Assembly (NCBI RefSeq): GCF_026427355.1
Contig: NZ_CP102665.1
Span: forward strand, 434,001-498,000
Source of the DNA: Sphingobium sp. JS3065
GTDB lineage: Bacteria > Pseudomonadota > Alphaproteobacteria > Sphingomonadales > Sphingomonadaceae
Direction of reading: 5' to 3'
Length of the DNA: 64,000 bases
Shown here: piece after piece, positions 54,035 to 61,809 of the stretch
Layout of the letters: each line of letters opens with the position of its first letter
Position numbering within the stretch: the first letter of the stretch is position 1
The notes under the pieces: model-generated
The model's input: only the letters and a program-made list of their open reading frames with translations
Told to the model about the DNA's origin: nothing
Databases searched by the model: none
Made by a program: the position numbers and the translations under genes

Positions 54035-54826
54035 TTGATACATCTGATTTCGAAGAACAATTCCGCACTTTACCAGGACGAGATCAGAGATTTGCACCAA
54101 GCCCGCGCGGAGGTGTTCGTCAACCAGCTGGGCTGGGATCTCCGGGTCAGTGACGGGTTGGAATATGACGAATATGATGATGCGCGCGCGAGCAACATCA
54201 TAGGCTTTTCGACCGAGAATCGGGTCGTCATGGGGCTGCGTTTCCGGCCCACTGACGATTGCTCGATGCTGCTCGACCATTTTTCGCACGTCCTGCCGGC
54301 GGGCATCCGCCCCATCGACGACGGGCGCACCTGGGAATTAAGCCGGGGCTTTTGCGTCGAACGGGGCATGCGGCGCCACAATCTGCGGCGGAAGGCCGCG
54401 TGCATGATCGCGCCGCTGGAACTGGCCCTGGAGGCCGGGATCGACCGTTGCGTCGGCTTTACCGACGTGCGCATGCTCAGCTTCTGCTATGGCGTCGGCT
54501 GGAAGCTGACGCTGCTCGGCTCCGCCATGGACTATGGCCAGGGCGAGGCTGTCGCCTATGAGGTGGAGGTGTCGCAGGCGGCGCTGGACGAAATGCGGCA
54601 GATGTGGGGCCTGCCCAGGCCGTCGCACGTCACCGTCGACGACCTTCTGCCGGGGGAGGAAAGCGCGCATGTCGCGGCGGCCCGGATGGCCCGCGACAAT
54701 CCGGAACTGCAAAAGATCGCCGCCCAGCCGGAGATCGGTTCCAGCGCACAACCGTCCGCCGCTGGGCGGACAGACGTTTATTATAGCGGATTCGGGACAA
54801 CCCGACAGGCTGCAGGGGGACATTGA
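54035..54826 (+). CDS. Acyl-homoserine-lactone synthase (LuxI family)
   Basis: A 263-residue LuxI homologue. TTG 54035 is the only start in frame that gives a full N-terminus; GGGAG lies 10 bp upstream. The conserved residues keep the canonical numbering: R24, F28, W34, D45, D48, R69, then E101 and R104 in WELSRGF. It should couple an acyl group from acyl-ACP to SAM to form an acyl-HSL. The family is usually about 190-230 residues. The extra C-terminal tail (after about 200, Ala/Gln-rich) is unusual. Its stop overlaps the acyl carrier protein start by 1 bp. Confidence 0.9.
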   Translation: MIHLISKNNSALYQDEIRDLHQARAEVFVNQLGWDLRVSDGLEYDEYDDARASNIIGFSTENRVVMGLRFRPTDDCSMLLDHFSHVLPAGIRPIDDGRTWELSRGFCVERGMRRHNLRRKAACMIAPLELALEAGIDRCVGFTDVRMLSFCYGVGWKLTLLGSAMDYGQGEAVAYEVEVSQAALDEMRQMWGLPRPSHVTVDDLLPGEESAHVAAARMARDNPELQKIAAQPEIGSSAQPSAAGRTDVYYSGFGTTRQAAGGH

Positions 54827-55134
54827 TGAATTCCGATTCTATTCGACAGGCACCGGCGGAAGAGATTGAAAGCTGGATCGTCGCGCGTATCGCTGAAATG
54901 GTGAATGTGGCGCCTGCCGCCATTTCCGCCGATGCGCCGTTCGACAGTTTCGGCATCGATTCCGCCAAGGCGATCTCGCTGATGGTGGAACTGGAGAATT
55001 GGCTCAACCTGCCCGACGAACTGCCGCTGGAACTGCTGTTCGAGGCGGAGGCGATCCGCGACGCGGCGGCGGGCATCGCCGAAGCGGTCGCGGACATGGC
55101 GGCGGCCCAGGCAGAGGGATCGGCAGCGCGATGA
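54826..55134 (+). CDS. Acyl carrier protein dedicated to the luxI cluster
   Basis: A 102-residue acyl carrier protein. The phosphopantetheine site is S46 in GIDSAKAISLMVELENWL, preceded by the acidic DAPFDSFGI. ATG 54826 shares a base with the luxI stop and follows GGGGGA. The length and lack of other modules fit a free-standing carrier. Because it sits between LuxI and the methyltransferase, it probably holds the acyl chain while it is activated, modified and handed to LuxI. It is not the housekeeping AcpP, which is normally in the fab cluster. Confidence 0.88.
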   Translation: MNSDSIRQAPAEEIESWIVARIAEMVNVAPAAISADAPFDSFGIDSAKAISLMVELENWLNLPDELPLELLFEAEAIRDAAAGIAEAVADMAAAQAEGSAAR

Positions 55135-55997
55135 TGCAGGACGAACTGATCGAATATGGCGGCTCGGCCGCCGCCATCCGCCACCATTATGACGTCGGCA
55201 ACGATTTCTATTCGGCGTGGCTGGACCCGACCATGACCTATTCCAGCGCCATGTGGGACGGGCTGCCCAAGGACGCGCCGCTGGAAGAGGCGCAGCGGCG
55301 CAAGCTAGCCTATCATGCGGAGTCGGTCGGCGCGGCCGAGGGCATGAGGATATTGGACGTCGGCTGCGGCTGGGGCGGCATGATGCGCAACCTGCGCAAC
55401 AGCTATGGCGTCGCCGAATGCGTCGGACTGACGCTGAGCGAGGAACAACTCGCCTATATCGAGCAGTTGGGCGATCCGGGCATCGGCGCGGTCCTTTCCA
55501 ACTGGCACGACTATCGCCCCGACAGGCCGTTCGACGCGATCATCTCCGTCGGCGCGTTCGAGCATTTCGCCCATCCGCAGCAGAGCGTGGACGAGCGCCG
55601 GGGCGTGTATCGCGAATTCTTCCAGGCATGCCGCGACTGGACGGCGGGCAAGGGGCGGTTGTCGTTGCAGACCATCGCCTATGGCAAGATGTCGCCGGAG
55701 GACGCCAATCCCTTCATTTCGAACGAGATATTCCCGGCGGCGGAATTGCCGACGCTGGAGGATATCGTGATCGCGTCCAAGGGGCTGTTCCGCATCGAAA
55801 GGCTGCGCGACGACGGGCTGGACTATGCGCGCACCTGCGAGATGTGGAGCAACAAGCTGCGCGGCGCGGTGCGGAGCGGCGTGGTCGATCCGGCTGTCCA
55901 TCCGGTCGAGAAATATTCCCGCTATCTGCGCATGTCGGCCGCCGGTTTCCGCATGCGGAAGATCGGACTGCTCCGGATCGCCTTCGCCGCAGAATAA
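55131..55997 (+). CDS. SAM-dependent methyltransferase, cyclopropane-fatty-acid-synthase family
   Basis: A 288-residue protein, about the size of the mycolic-acid cyclopropane synthases. HYDVGNDFYSAWLDPTMTYSSAMW, the SAM site ILDVGCGWGGMMR, GLTLSEEQLAYIEQ, SVGAFEHFAHPQ and NEIFPAAELPTLEDI identify the CFA-synthase/CmaA group. It adds a carbon from SAM to an unsaturated acyl chain, as a cyclopropane ring or methyl branch. Here the chain is probably carried on the adjacent carrier protein. ATG 55131 overlaps the carrier stop (ATGA). Confidence 0.88.
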   Translation: MMQDELIEYGGSAAAIRHHYDVGNDFYSAWLDPTMTYSSAMWDGLPKDAPLEEAQRRKLAYHAESVGAAEGMRILDVGCGWGGMMRNLRNSYGVAECVGLTLSEEQLAYIEQLGDPGIGAVLSNWHDYRPDRPFDAIISVGAFEHFAHPQQSVDERRGVYREFFQACRDWTAGKGRLSLQTIAYGKMSPEDANPFISNEIFPAAELPTLEDIVIASKGLFRIERLRDDGLDYARTCEMWSNKLRGAVRSGVVDPAVHPVEKYSRYLRMSAAGFRMRKIGLLRIAFAAE

Positions 55998-56021
55998 TAT
56001 AGATCGTCGGGTTCGCAACCA

Positions 56022-57782
56022 ATGCAGATAGACTTTAGTCGATCGATAATCGACATCGTCCTTGACCATGAAAACGGCGTTCCGGATCGGCCCGCCCTGA
56101 TATTCGACGTGGGCGAAGGGCCGCAGGACAGCCTTACCTATGCGCAGGTGGCCGCCAGGGTGAGGCAGCTTGCGGGCGCGCTGTCGGCGCGGGGGCTGGC
56201 CGGGCGGCAGATCGCCCTGTTATTCTCGGCAGGGACCGATTTCGCGCTCGCGCTGCTGGCCTGTCTGGCGGTGGGGGGCATCGCGGTTCCGCTGGCGCCG
56301 GTCGGGCGGCGGCGGGCGAGGCTTCAGAACATCCTGAACATGCTGGGGGATATCAGGCCCGATTGCGTCATGCTGGACGACAGCATGGCCGGGCAGTTCG
56401 GGCAGGAACTGTCGGCCACGCTTCCCGGCGCCGTCAGCTATCTGGAATTTTCCGGTCTGGCCGGGGAATCCCATCCCTTCACGCCGCTGCGGCTGGAAGC
56501 GGACCGGTTGGCCGTGCTCCAATACACGTCCGGCACCACATCGAACCCCAAGGGGGTGATGATCACCCATGGCAACATCATCGCCAACGAGACGATGATC
56601 AAGGCCGCCTTCTGCCACAGCCAGGATTCCCATTTCGTCGGCTGGGTGCCGCATTATCATGATCAGGGGCTGTTCGGTAACATATTGCAGCCGCTGTTTC
56701 TGGGGTCGACCTGCGTGATCACCTCGCCCGCCGCGTTCATCAACAAGCCGATGTCCTGGCTGCAACTCATCACCCGTTATCGCGCGCATACCAGCGGCGG
56801 GCCGAATTTCGGCTATGACCTGTGCGTCGATCATGCCACGCGCCGGGGCATGCCGGAACTGGACCTGTCGAGCTGGCGGGTCGCCTTCAACGGCGCGGAG
56901 AGGGTGCGGCCCAGCACGATGGACCGTTTCGCCGAATGTTTCGCCGATGCCGGATTCGACAGACGGGCCTTCCTGCCCTGCTATGGGCTGGCGGAATCGA
57001 CGCTGGTGACCATCGCCGTGCCGCCGCAAAGCGAGCCGATGGTGCGGACCTATGACAGCCGCGCCCTGGCCGCCGGGCGGGCGGAGGAAAGCGCCGAGGG
57101 TATCGACCTGGCCTGCTGCGGTCCCGCCATGGCTGGCGGAGAGGCGCGGATCGTCGATCCCGGTACGGGCGAGCCGCTGCCCGACGGCGCGGTGGGCGAA
57201 ATCTGGCTGCGGGGTCCGCATATCGCGGCCGGCTATCTGAACAATGCGGCGGCGACCGAGGAGACCTTCGGTGGGCGGCTGGATGAGGGCGGGCCGTTTC
57301 TGCGCACGGGCGATCTCGGCTTTTCCACGGCGGACGGCTTTTTCATCGTCAGCCGCCTGAAGGACGTCATCATCGTGCGCGGCCGCAATTACGCGCCGAG
57401 CGATGTCGAGCATATCTGGTCGGAAATTTCCGGGACCGTGGAACAGGCCAGCGCCGCCGCCGTGGAGATGGAGGTCGACGGCGTGCAGCACATCGCCCTG
57501 ATCGCGGAATTGAAGCGGGACGAGGCCCGGAACCTCTCCGTCGAGACTTTGCGGGAAACCGCCGGGAAACTGCGCGCCATCGCCATGGAACGGCTGGAAC
57601 TGGGCATCACCGATCTGGTGATGGTGCCCGCCAGCGCGATTCCCCGCACGACCAGCGGCAAGGTGCAGCGGAAACAGGCCGCCCGGCTGCTGATGGAAGG
57701 CGAACTCGCTGTCCTGGGCATGACGGGGCCGTTGGAGCACAATTTCAAGCCATTGCGGCAGAAGGCGACGGCTGGCGGCTGA
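56022..57782 (+). CDS. Fatty acyl-AMP ligase (FAAL)
   Basis: A 586-residue adenylating enzyme. The P-loop is YTSGTTSNPKG (residues 168-178). SPAAFINKPMSWLQLITRYRAHTSGGPNFGYDLCV and CYGLAESTL are typical of FAALs, which activate free fatty acids and pass them to a carrier protein rather than to CoA. The C-terminal RLKDVIIVRGRNYAPSDVE and SGKVQRKQAA carry the hinge and catalytic Lys. It starts 24 bp after the methyltransferase, and its likely acceptor is the carrier at 54,826. It may supply exogenous acyl chains for the LuxI signal. Confidence 0.9.
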   Translation: MQIDFSRSIIDIVLDHENGVPDRPALIFDVGEGPQDSLTYAQVAARVRQLAGALSARGLAGRQIALLFSAGTDFALALLACLAVGGIAVPLAPVGRRRARLQNILNMLGDIRPDCVMLDDSMAGQFGQELSATLPGAVSYLEFSGLAGESHPFTPLRLEADRLAVLQYTSGTTSNPKGVMITHGNIIANETMIKAAFCHSQDSHFVGWVPHYHDQGLFGNILQPLFLGSTCVITSPAAFINKPMSWLQLITRYRAHTSGGPNFGYDLCVDHATRRGMPELDLSSWRVAFNGAERVRPSTMDRFAECFADAGFDRRAFLPCYGLAESTLVTIAVPPQSEPMVRTYDSRALAAGRAEESAEGIDLACCGPAMAGGEARIVDPGTGEPLPDGAVGEIWLRGPHIAAGYLNNAAATEETFGGRLDEGGPFLRTGDLGFSTADGFFIVSRLKDVIIVRGRNYAPSDVEHIWSEISGTVEQASAAAVEMEVDGVQHIALIAELKRDEARNLSVETLRETAGKLRAIAMERLELGITDLVMVPASAIPRTTSGKVQRKQAARLLMEGELAVLGMTGPLEHNFKPLRQKATAGG

Positions 57783-57892
57783 CCGCCCGTGCATGCGGCG
57801 CGATGCGGAAGGCGGACTCGTTCCTTGATGCCCCGGCCGGGGAAGCGTAAACTCTCGCTCGACCTTAACCGCATCTGGTGGAGGATCGCCCG

Positions 57893-58495
57893 ATGATTCA
57901 TGCGTCTTTGCCCATGCGCTGGACTCCAGCAATCTCTCTGCTGCTCGCGGCGACCGCCGGTCCGGCCTTCGCCCAGCAGATGATCCTGCCGGAGGGCATG
58001 GCCATCCAACTGGAGACGCGGCAGGCGCTTTCCTCCAAATCGGCGCGGGTCGGCGATGCGGTCGAACTGGCGGTGGCCAAGCCGGTGACGATCGGCGGCG
58101 TGACGCTCATCCCGGCGGGCAGTCCTGCGACGGGTACGGTCAGCCGGGTCAGGGACAATGGCCTGTTGGGCCGGTCCGGCAAGCTGGATATCAAGGTTAG
58201 CGCGATCAAGCTGGGCGGGATCGACGTGCCGGTGCGGGGTCAGCGCAACGCGCAGGGCAAATCCGGCACGCTGGGCGCGGTGGGCGCGGGCATCGTCTTC
58301 CTGCCGCTGGCGGTGATCATCCGGGGGAAGGACGTCAAATTGCCTGCGGGCACGCCGTTCGAGGTCTATGTCGACCGGGAGGTTTCGATTGGACCGGCCG
58401 TCCCTGCCGCGCCCGCCGCCGTCTCGTCCGATAGCCCCGCTGCAACGAGCGTCATAAGGACGATAGATCCCAATCAGGCCATCGGCGCGGAATGA
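57893..58495 (+). CDS. Exported protein of unknown function
   Basis: A 200-residue protein. ATG 57893 follows GGAGG at a good distance. A signal peptide ends near GPAFAQ. The mature part has a repetitive beta-rich core (LETRQALSSKSARVGDAVELAVAKPVTIGGVTLIPAG, GTVSRVRDNGLLGRSGKLDIKVSAIKLGGIDVPVRG) that resembles periplasmic proteins of unknown role. The end is Ala/Pro-rich. It lies 110 bp after the FAAL gene and may or may not belong to that cluster. Confidence 0.75.
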   Translation: MIHASLPMRWTPAISLLLAATAGPAFAQQMILPEGMAIQLETRQALSSKSARVGDAVELAVAKPVTIGGVTLIPAGSPATGTVSRVRDNGLLGRSGKLDIKVSAIKLGGIDVPVRGQRNAQGKSGTLGAVGAGIVFLPLAVIIRGKDVKLPAGTPFEVYVDREVSIGPAVPAAPAAVSSDSPAATSVIRTIDPNQAIGAE

Positions 58496-58504
58496 GGTGC
58501 GCCG

Positions 58505-59407
58505 TCAGGCCGCGCCATCCGGCCCCAGGCGGAGCGCGCTGGCCCGGACGAATATCGCATGGATCACCGGATCGGTGTCGGAAATCCGCTTCGCCACGTG
58601 GAAATCGATGGGCGCGAGGGGCGGCATCCCCTCCAGTTCGACCAGCGCGCCGCTCGTCAGGTCGTCGCGGGCCATGGGTTCTGGAAAAATGCCGATGCCG
58701 CCGCCCGCCTTGGCGATGTCGATCATCATCCGGGCGTTGTTGCACAGGTTGAGCGACTGATGCGCGATCCGCGAAGCGGCGATGGCGTCGCGCATGCGCC
58801 CGTAGATCGGCGAATGGCTGGCCAGCGACCATATCGGGATCGTGCGGTCCAGCGCATCGCCATGGAAAGAAGCCGCGACGGCGGGGCTGGCCAGCCAGGC
58901 CAGGCGCACCGCCCCGATCGGACTCGACTGGAGCGAAGGGTGCGCCAGCGGCCCGGCCGCGAACGCGATGTCGGTGCGGCCGACCAGCAATTGCTGGATC
59001 AGATTGGCGGTCAGGTCGATTTCCAGTTCCAGGCTGACATGCGGCATATCCGCCTTCAATTGGGCGACGAAGGCAGGCAGGCAACTGGCGGCGGCAATTT
59101 CCCCGGCCCCGACGCGGACCACGCCGGTCGCTTCCTCCAACCCGCCGCAACGCAGCAACATGCTTTGCAGATCGCTCCAGAGCGGCCCGCAATCGCGGAC
59201 AAGCTGGCGTCCGGCGGCGGTGAACGACATGGTCCGGCCCTCTCGGCGGAACAGGCGGGCGCCCAGATGGCCCTCCAACTCCCGCACGCGCGCGGAAATG
59301 GCGGGCTGCGTGGTGTTCAGCCGCTCCGCCGCGGCGGCGAAAGTGCCGAGCCGGTCGATCCAGAGCAGGGTCTCCAGATGGAAGAGGCCGATGCGATTGA
59401 TAGACAT
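58505..59407 (-). CDS. LysR-family regulator of the CoA-transferase genes
   Basis: A 300-residue LysR regulator. The helix-turn-helix is GLFHLETLLWIDRLGTFAAAAERLNTTQPAISARVRELEGHL. The effector domain is complete. It is divergent from scoA, with a perfect T-N11-A dyad between (59433-59447), so it probably controls that pair and itself. The ligand is unknown, perhaps a 3-oxoacid or an aromatic metabolite. Confidence 0.9.
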   Translation of the reverse strand: MSINRIGLFHLETLLWIDRLGTFAAAAERLNTTQPAISARVRELEGHLGARLFRREGRTMSFTAAGRQLVRDCGPLWSDLQSMLLRCGGLEEATGVVRVGAGEIAAASCLPAFVAQLKADMPHVSLELEIDLTANLIQQLLVGRTDIAFAAGPLAHPSLQSSPIGAVRLAWLASPAVAASFHGDALDRTIPIWSLASHSPIYGRMRDAIAASRIAHQSLNLCNNARMMIDIAKAGGGIGIFPEPMARDDLTSGALVELEGMPPLAPIDFHVAKRISDTDPVIHAIFVRASALRLGPDGAA

Positions 59408-59432
59408 TCATTTTGATTAGAGCAAAAAACAA

Positions 59433-59447
59433 ATCATTAGAAATGAT
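59433..59447. promoter_or_regulatory. LysR-type operator dyad (T-N11-A)
   Basis: ATCATT and AATGAT are perfect inverted arms around AGA. T59434 and A59446 enclose 11 bases. It lies in the 84-bp gap between the LysR gene and scoA, the place where the cognate regulator would bind. Confidence 0.65.
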
Positions 59448-59491
59448 AAATTCCTTCCGCCAGAGTGGCGTTTCCAAGGAGAGGCGAGCTG

Positions 59492-60202
59492 ATGGTCAAA
59501 AAGCTATATTCGGATGCCGCAAGTGCGTTGGAGGGATTGCTCTTCGACGGGATGCATCTGTGCGCGGGCGGTTTCGGGCTGTGCGGAATTCCGGAGCGGT
59601 TGATCGACGCGATCCGGGATTCGGGGGTCAGGGATTTGACCATCGCCTCCAACAATGCCGGGATCGACGGCGAGGGGCTGGGCAAGCTGCTGCGCACGCG
59701 GCAGGTGAAGAAGATGATCTCCAGCTATGTCGGCGAGAACAAGGAGTTCGAGCGGCAATATCTGGCGGGTGAACTGGAAGTGGAGTTCTGCCCCCAGGGC
59801 ACGCTGGCCGAGCGGTGCCGGGCTGGCGGCGCGGGGATTCCGGGCTTCTATACCAAGACGGGCGTCGGGACCGCCGTGGCCGAGGGCAAGGAGGTCAAGA
59901 ATTTCGACGGGCAGGATTATATCCTGGAACGCGGCATTTTTGCCGATGTGGCGATCATCAAGGGGTGGAAGGCCGATGAGAGCGGCAACCTGATCTTCCG
60001 CAAGACGGCGCGCAACTTCAACCAGCCCATGGCGACGGCGGCGAAGATCTGCGTGGCCGAAGTCGAGGAAGTGGTGCCGACCGGCAGCCTCGATCCCGAC
60101 GCGATCCATCTGCCGGGCATCTATGTGAAGCGCATGATTGTCGGCGCGCCCTATGACAAGAAGATCGAATTCCGCACCGTTCGCCAGAGGGAGACCGCAT
60201 GA
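59492..60202 (+). CDS. scoA: 3-oxoacid CoA-transferase subunit A
   Basis: A 236-residue alpha subunit. ATG 59492 follows [48 protein letters not shown] and [22 protein letters not shown] are the CoA-binding glycine-rich blocks of the ScoA/AtoD family. With subunit B it moves CoA from succinyl-CoA to a 3-oxoacid such as acetoacetate. Its stop overlaps scoB by 4 bp. Confidence 0.93.
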   Translation: MVKKLYSDAASALEGLLFDGMHLCAGGFGLCGIPERLIDAIRDSGVRDLTIASNNAGIDGEGLGKLLRTRQVKKMISSYVGENKEFERQYLAGELEVEFCPQGTLAERCRAGGAGIPGFYTKTGVGTAVAEGKEVKNFDGQDYILERGIFADVAIIKGWKADESGNLIFRKTARNFNQPMATAAKICVAEVEEVVPTGSLDPDAIHLPGIYVKRMIVGAPYDKKIEFRTVRQRETA

Positions 60203-60882
60203 TGGCCCAGGAAACCAAAGGCCAGGAAACCAAAGGCCAGAAAACCAAAGGCTGGAGCCGTGATGAAATGGCTGCGCGGGCGGCGAAGGAGTTGCAGGAC
60301 GGTTTCTACGTGAATCTGGGCATCGGCATTCCGACGCTGGTGGCGAACCATATTCCCGCGGGGGTGGAGGTGACGCTCCAGTCCGAGAACGGCATGCTGG
60401 GCATCGGCCCCTTCCCCTATGAGGGCGAGGAGGACGCCGACCTGATCAACGCGGGCAAGCAGACGATCAGCGAATTGCCGCAGTCGGTCTATTTCTCCAG
60501 CGCGGACAGCTTCGCGATGATCCGGGGCGGGCATATCGACCTGACCGTGCTGGGCGCGATGGAAGTGTCGGAAAATGGCGACATCGCCAACTGGATGATC
60601 CCCGGCAAGATGATCAAGGGCATGGGCGGCGCGATGGACCTGGTCGCGGGCGTCAAGAAGATCATCGTCGTCATGGAACATACGAGCAAGGATGGCAGCC
60701 CCAAGTTCATCCCCGCCTGCACTTTGCCGCTGACGGGCAGGAATGTGGTCGACATGATCATTACCGACCTGGCCGTGTTCCAGCGGCCCGACCATGACAG
60801 TCCGTTCAAGCTCATCGAATGCGCTCCGGGCGTGACGGCGGAGGAAATCGCCGCCAGGACGAGCGCGCATTATACGGTTTAG
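60199..60882 (+). CDS. scoB: 3-oxoacid CoA-transferase subunit B
   Basis: A 227-residue beta subunit. ATG 60199 overlaps the scoA stop (ATGA); ATG 60202 is an alternative. [34 protein letters not shown] contains the catalytic Glu in SENG. The first residues are an odd QETKG repeat coded by a 15-bp tandem repeat (60208-60252) that is absent from usual ScoB proteins. The subunits make an A2B2 enzyme in the cytoplasm. Confidence 0.93.
   Translation: MMAQETKGQETKGQKTKGWSRDEMAARAAKELQDGFYVNLGIGIPTLVANHIPAGVEVTLQSENGMLGIGPFPYEGEEDADLINAGKQTISELPQSVYFSSADSFAMIRGGHIDLTVLGAMEVSENGDIANWMIPGKMIKGMGGAMDLVAGVKKIIVVMEHTSKDGSPKFIPACTLPLTGRNVVDMIITDLAVFQRPDHDSPFKLIECAPGVTAEEIAARTSAHYTV
60208..60252 (+). repeat. 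Three 15-bp tandem repeats at the start of scoB
   Basis: Three copies of CAGGAAACCAAAGGC (60208-60222, 60223-60237, 60238-60252; the third has one base change) code [15 protein letters not shown] near the N-terminus. Copy-number change would keep the reading frame. Confidence 0.85.
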
Positions 60883-60979
60883 GGCCGTTCGACCGGGCTT
60901 GCCCTGTTCAAGTCGAACCATATTCCTGCAAAACGGCAAGCCTTCCGCCTCCATCTAGGTTAACATGCACTTCGCCCGT

Positions 60980-61004
60980 CCATGCCGGACTCGATCCGGC
61001 ATGG
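60980..61004. repeat. Palindromic repeat before the Sel1 gene
   Basis: CCATGCCGGA (60980-60989) pairs with TCCGGCATGG (60995-61004) around CTCGA. This motif type is dispersed in many alphaproteobacterial genomes. It lies 19 bp before the ATG of the Sel1 gene and 97 bp after scoB. Confidence 0.6.
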
Positions 61005-61023
61005 GGGGCCGGAGAGGTGTCAT

Positions 61024-61809
61024 ATGTGGCGCCGGAGCAGAGAATGGGGCCTCGAAAGGCGGCGCGCGCGCGCGCTTGCCGCTGCGCCTTTCCCTTGTCC
61101 GCGCTGGGCGCTGTTCTGCTGCCTGCTTCTCTTCCCTTTTCCATGCCCGGCGGGACCGTTCGAGGACGCCGCCGCCGCCTATCGGCGCGGCGACTATGCC
61201 AATGCCATGCGCCTGTACCAGTCGCTGGCGGATGGCGGCGATCCGCGTGCGCAGAACAGCCTTGGCCGCATGTACCTGCGGGGCCAGGGCGCAGGCCGGG
61301 ATTACAGGCAAGCGATGAAATGGTTCCGCCGGGCCGCGGCGCTGGGGGTGGCGGACGCCCAGTTCCATCTGGGCGAAATCTATCTGCGGGAATTCGGCGT
61401 CGAGCAGGATCTGGTGGAGGCGGCGCGATGGTATACCAGGGCCGCCGAACAGGGGCATATCGGCGCGCAATTCACCCTGGCGGTCCTCTACACGATAGGC
61501 CGGGGCGTCAGCAGGAGCCCGCTGAAGGCGGTCTATTGGTTCGAACGCGCCGCGTCCCAGGGCAATGCCGCGGCGCAGGTGCAGCTCGGAATCATCTATG
61601 GCGCGGGTCAGGGCGTGGCCCGCGATTCCGTGGCCGCCTATAAATGGTTCGCCCTGGGCCAGGCCAACGCCCGCGAGTCGAAGCTGCGCGCCAAGGCGAG
61701 CCAGAATATGAACCGCCTGTCGCGCGGCATGACCCCGGCGCAGATCGCCGAGGCGCAGCGCCAGGCCCGCGAATGGCAACCCGTTCCAGCACGGGGCGGC
61801 CAGTCATGA
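61024..61809 (+). CDS. Exported Sel1-repeat (TPR-like) protein
   Basis: A 261-residue protein. ATG 61024 follows GGAGAGG; a longer start inside the palindrome is less likely. An Arg-rich n-region and a Phe/Leu/Cys-rich core ([17 protein letters not shown]) look like a signal peptide or anchor. Then come four to five Sel1 repeats ([34 protein letters not shown] and similar). Such proteins act as scaffolds. Its stop overlaps the sensor kinase start by 4 bp (ATGA), so it may help that kinase sense. Confidence 0.85.
   Translation: MWRRSREWGLERRRARALAAAPFPCPRWALFCCLLLFPFPCPAGPFEDAAAAYRRGDYANAMRLYQSLADGGDPRAQNSLGRMYLRGQGAGRDYRQAMKWFRRAAALGVADAQFHLGEIYLREFGVEQDLVEAARWYTRAAEQGHIGAQFTLAVLYTIGRGVSRSPLKAVYWFERAASQGNAAAQVQLGIIYGAGQGVARDSVAAYKWFALGQANARESKLRAKASQNMNRLSRGMTPAQIAEAQRQAREWQPVPARGGQS

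Noticed and set aside
57831..57842. CCCCGGCCGGGG after the FAAL gene as a terminator
   Set aside because: It is a palindrome without a loop and has no T run. It is probably just G+C-rich sequence.
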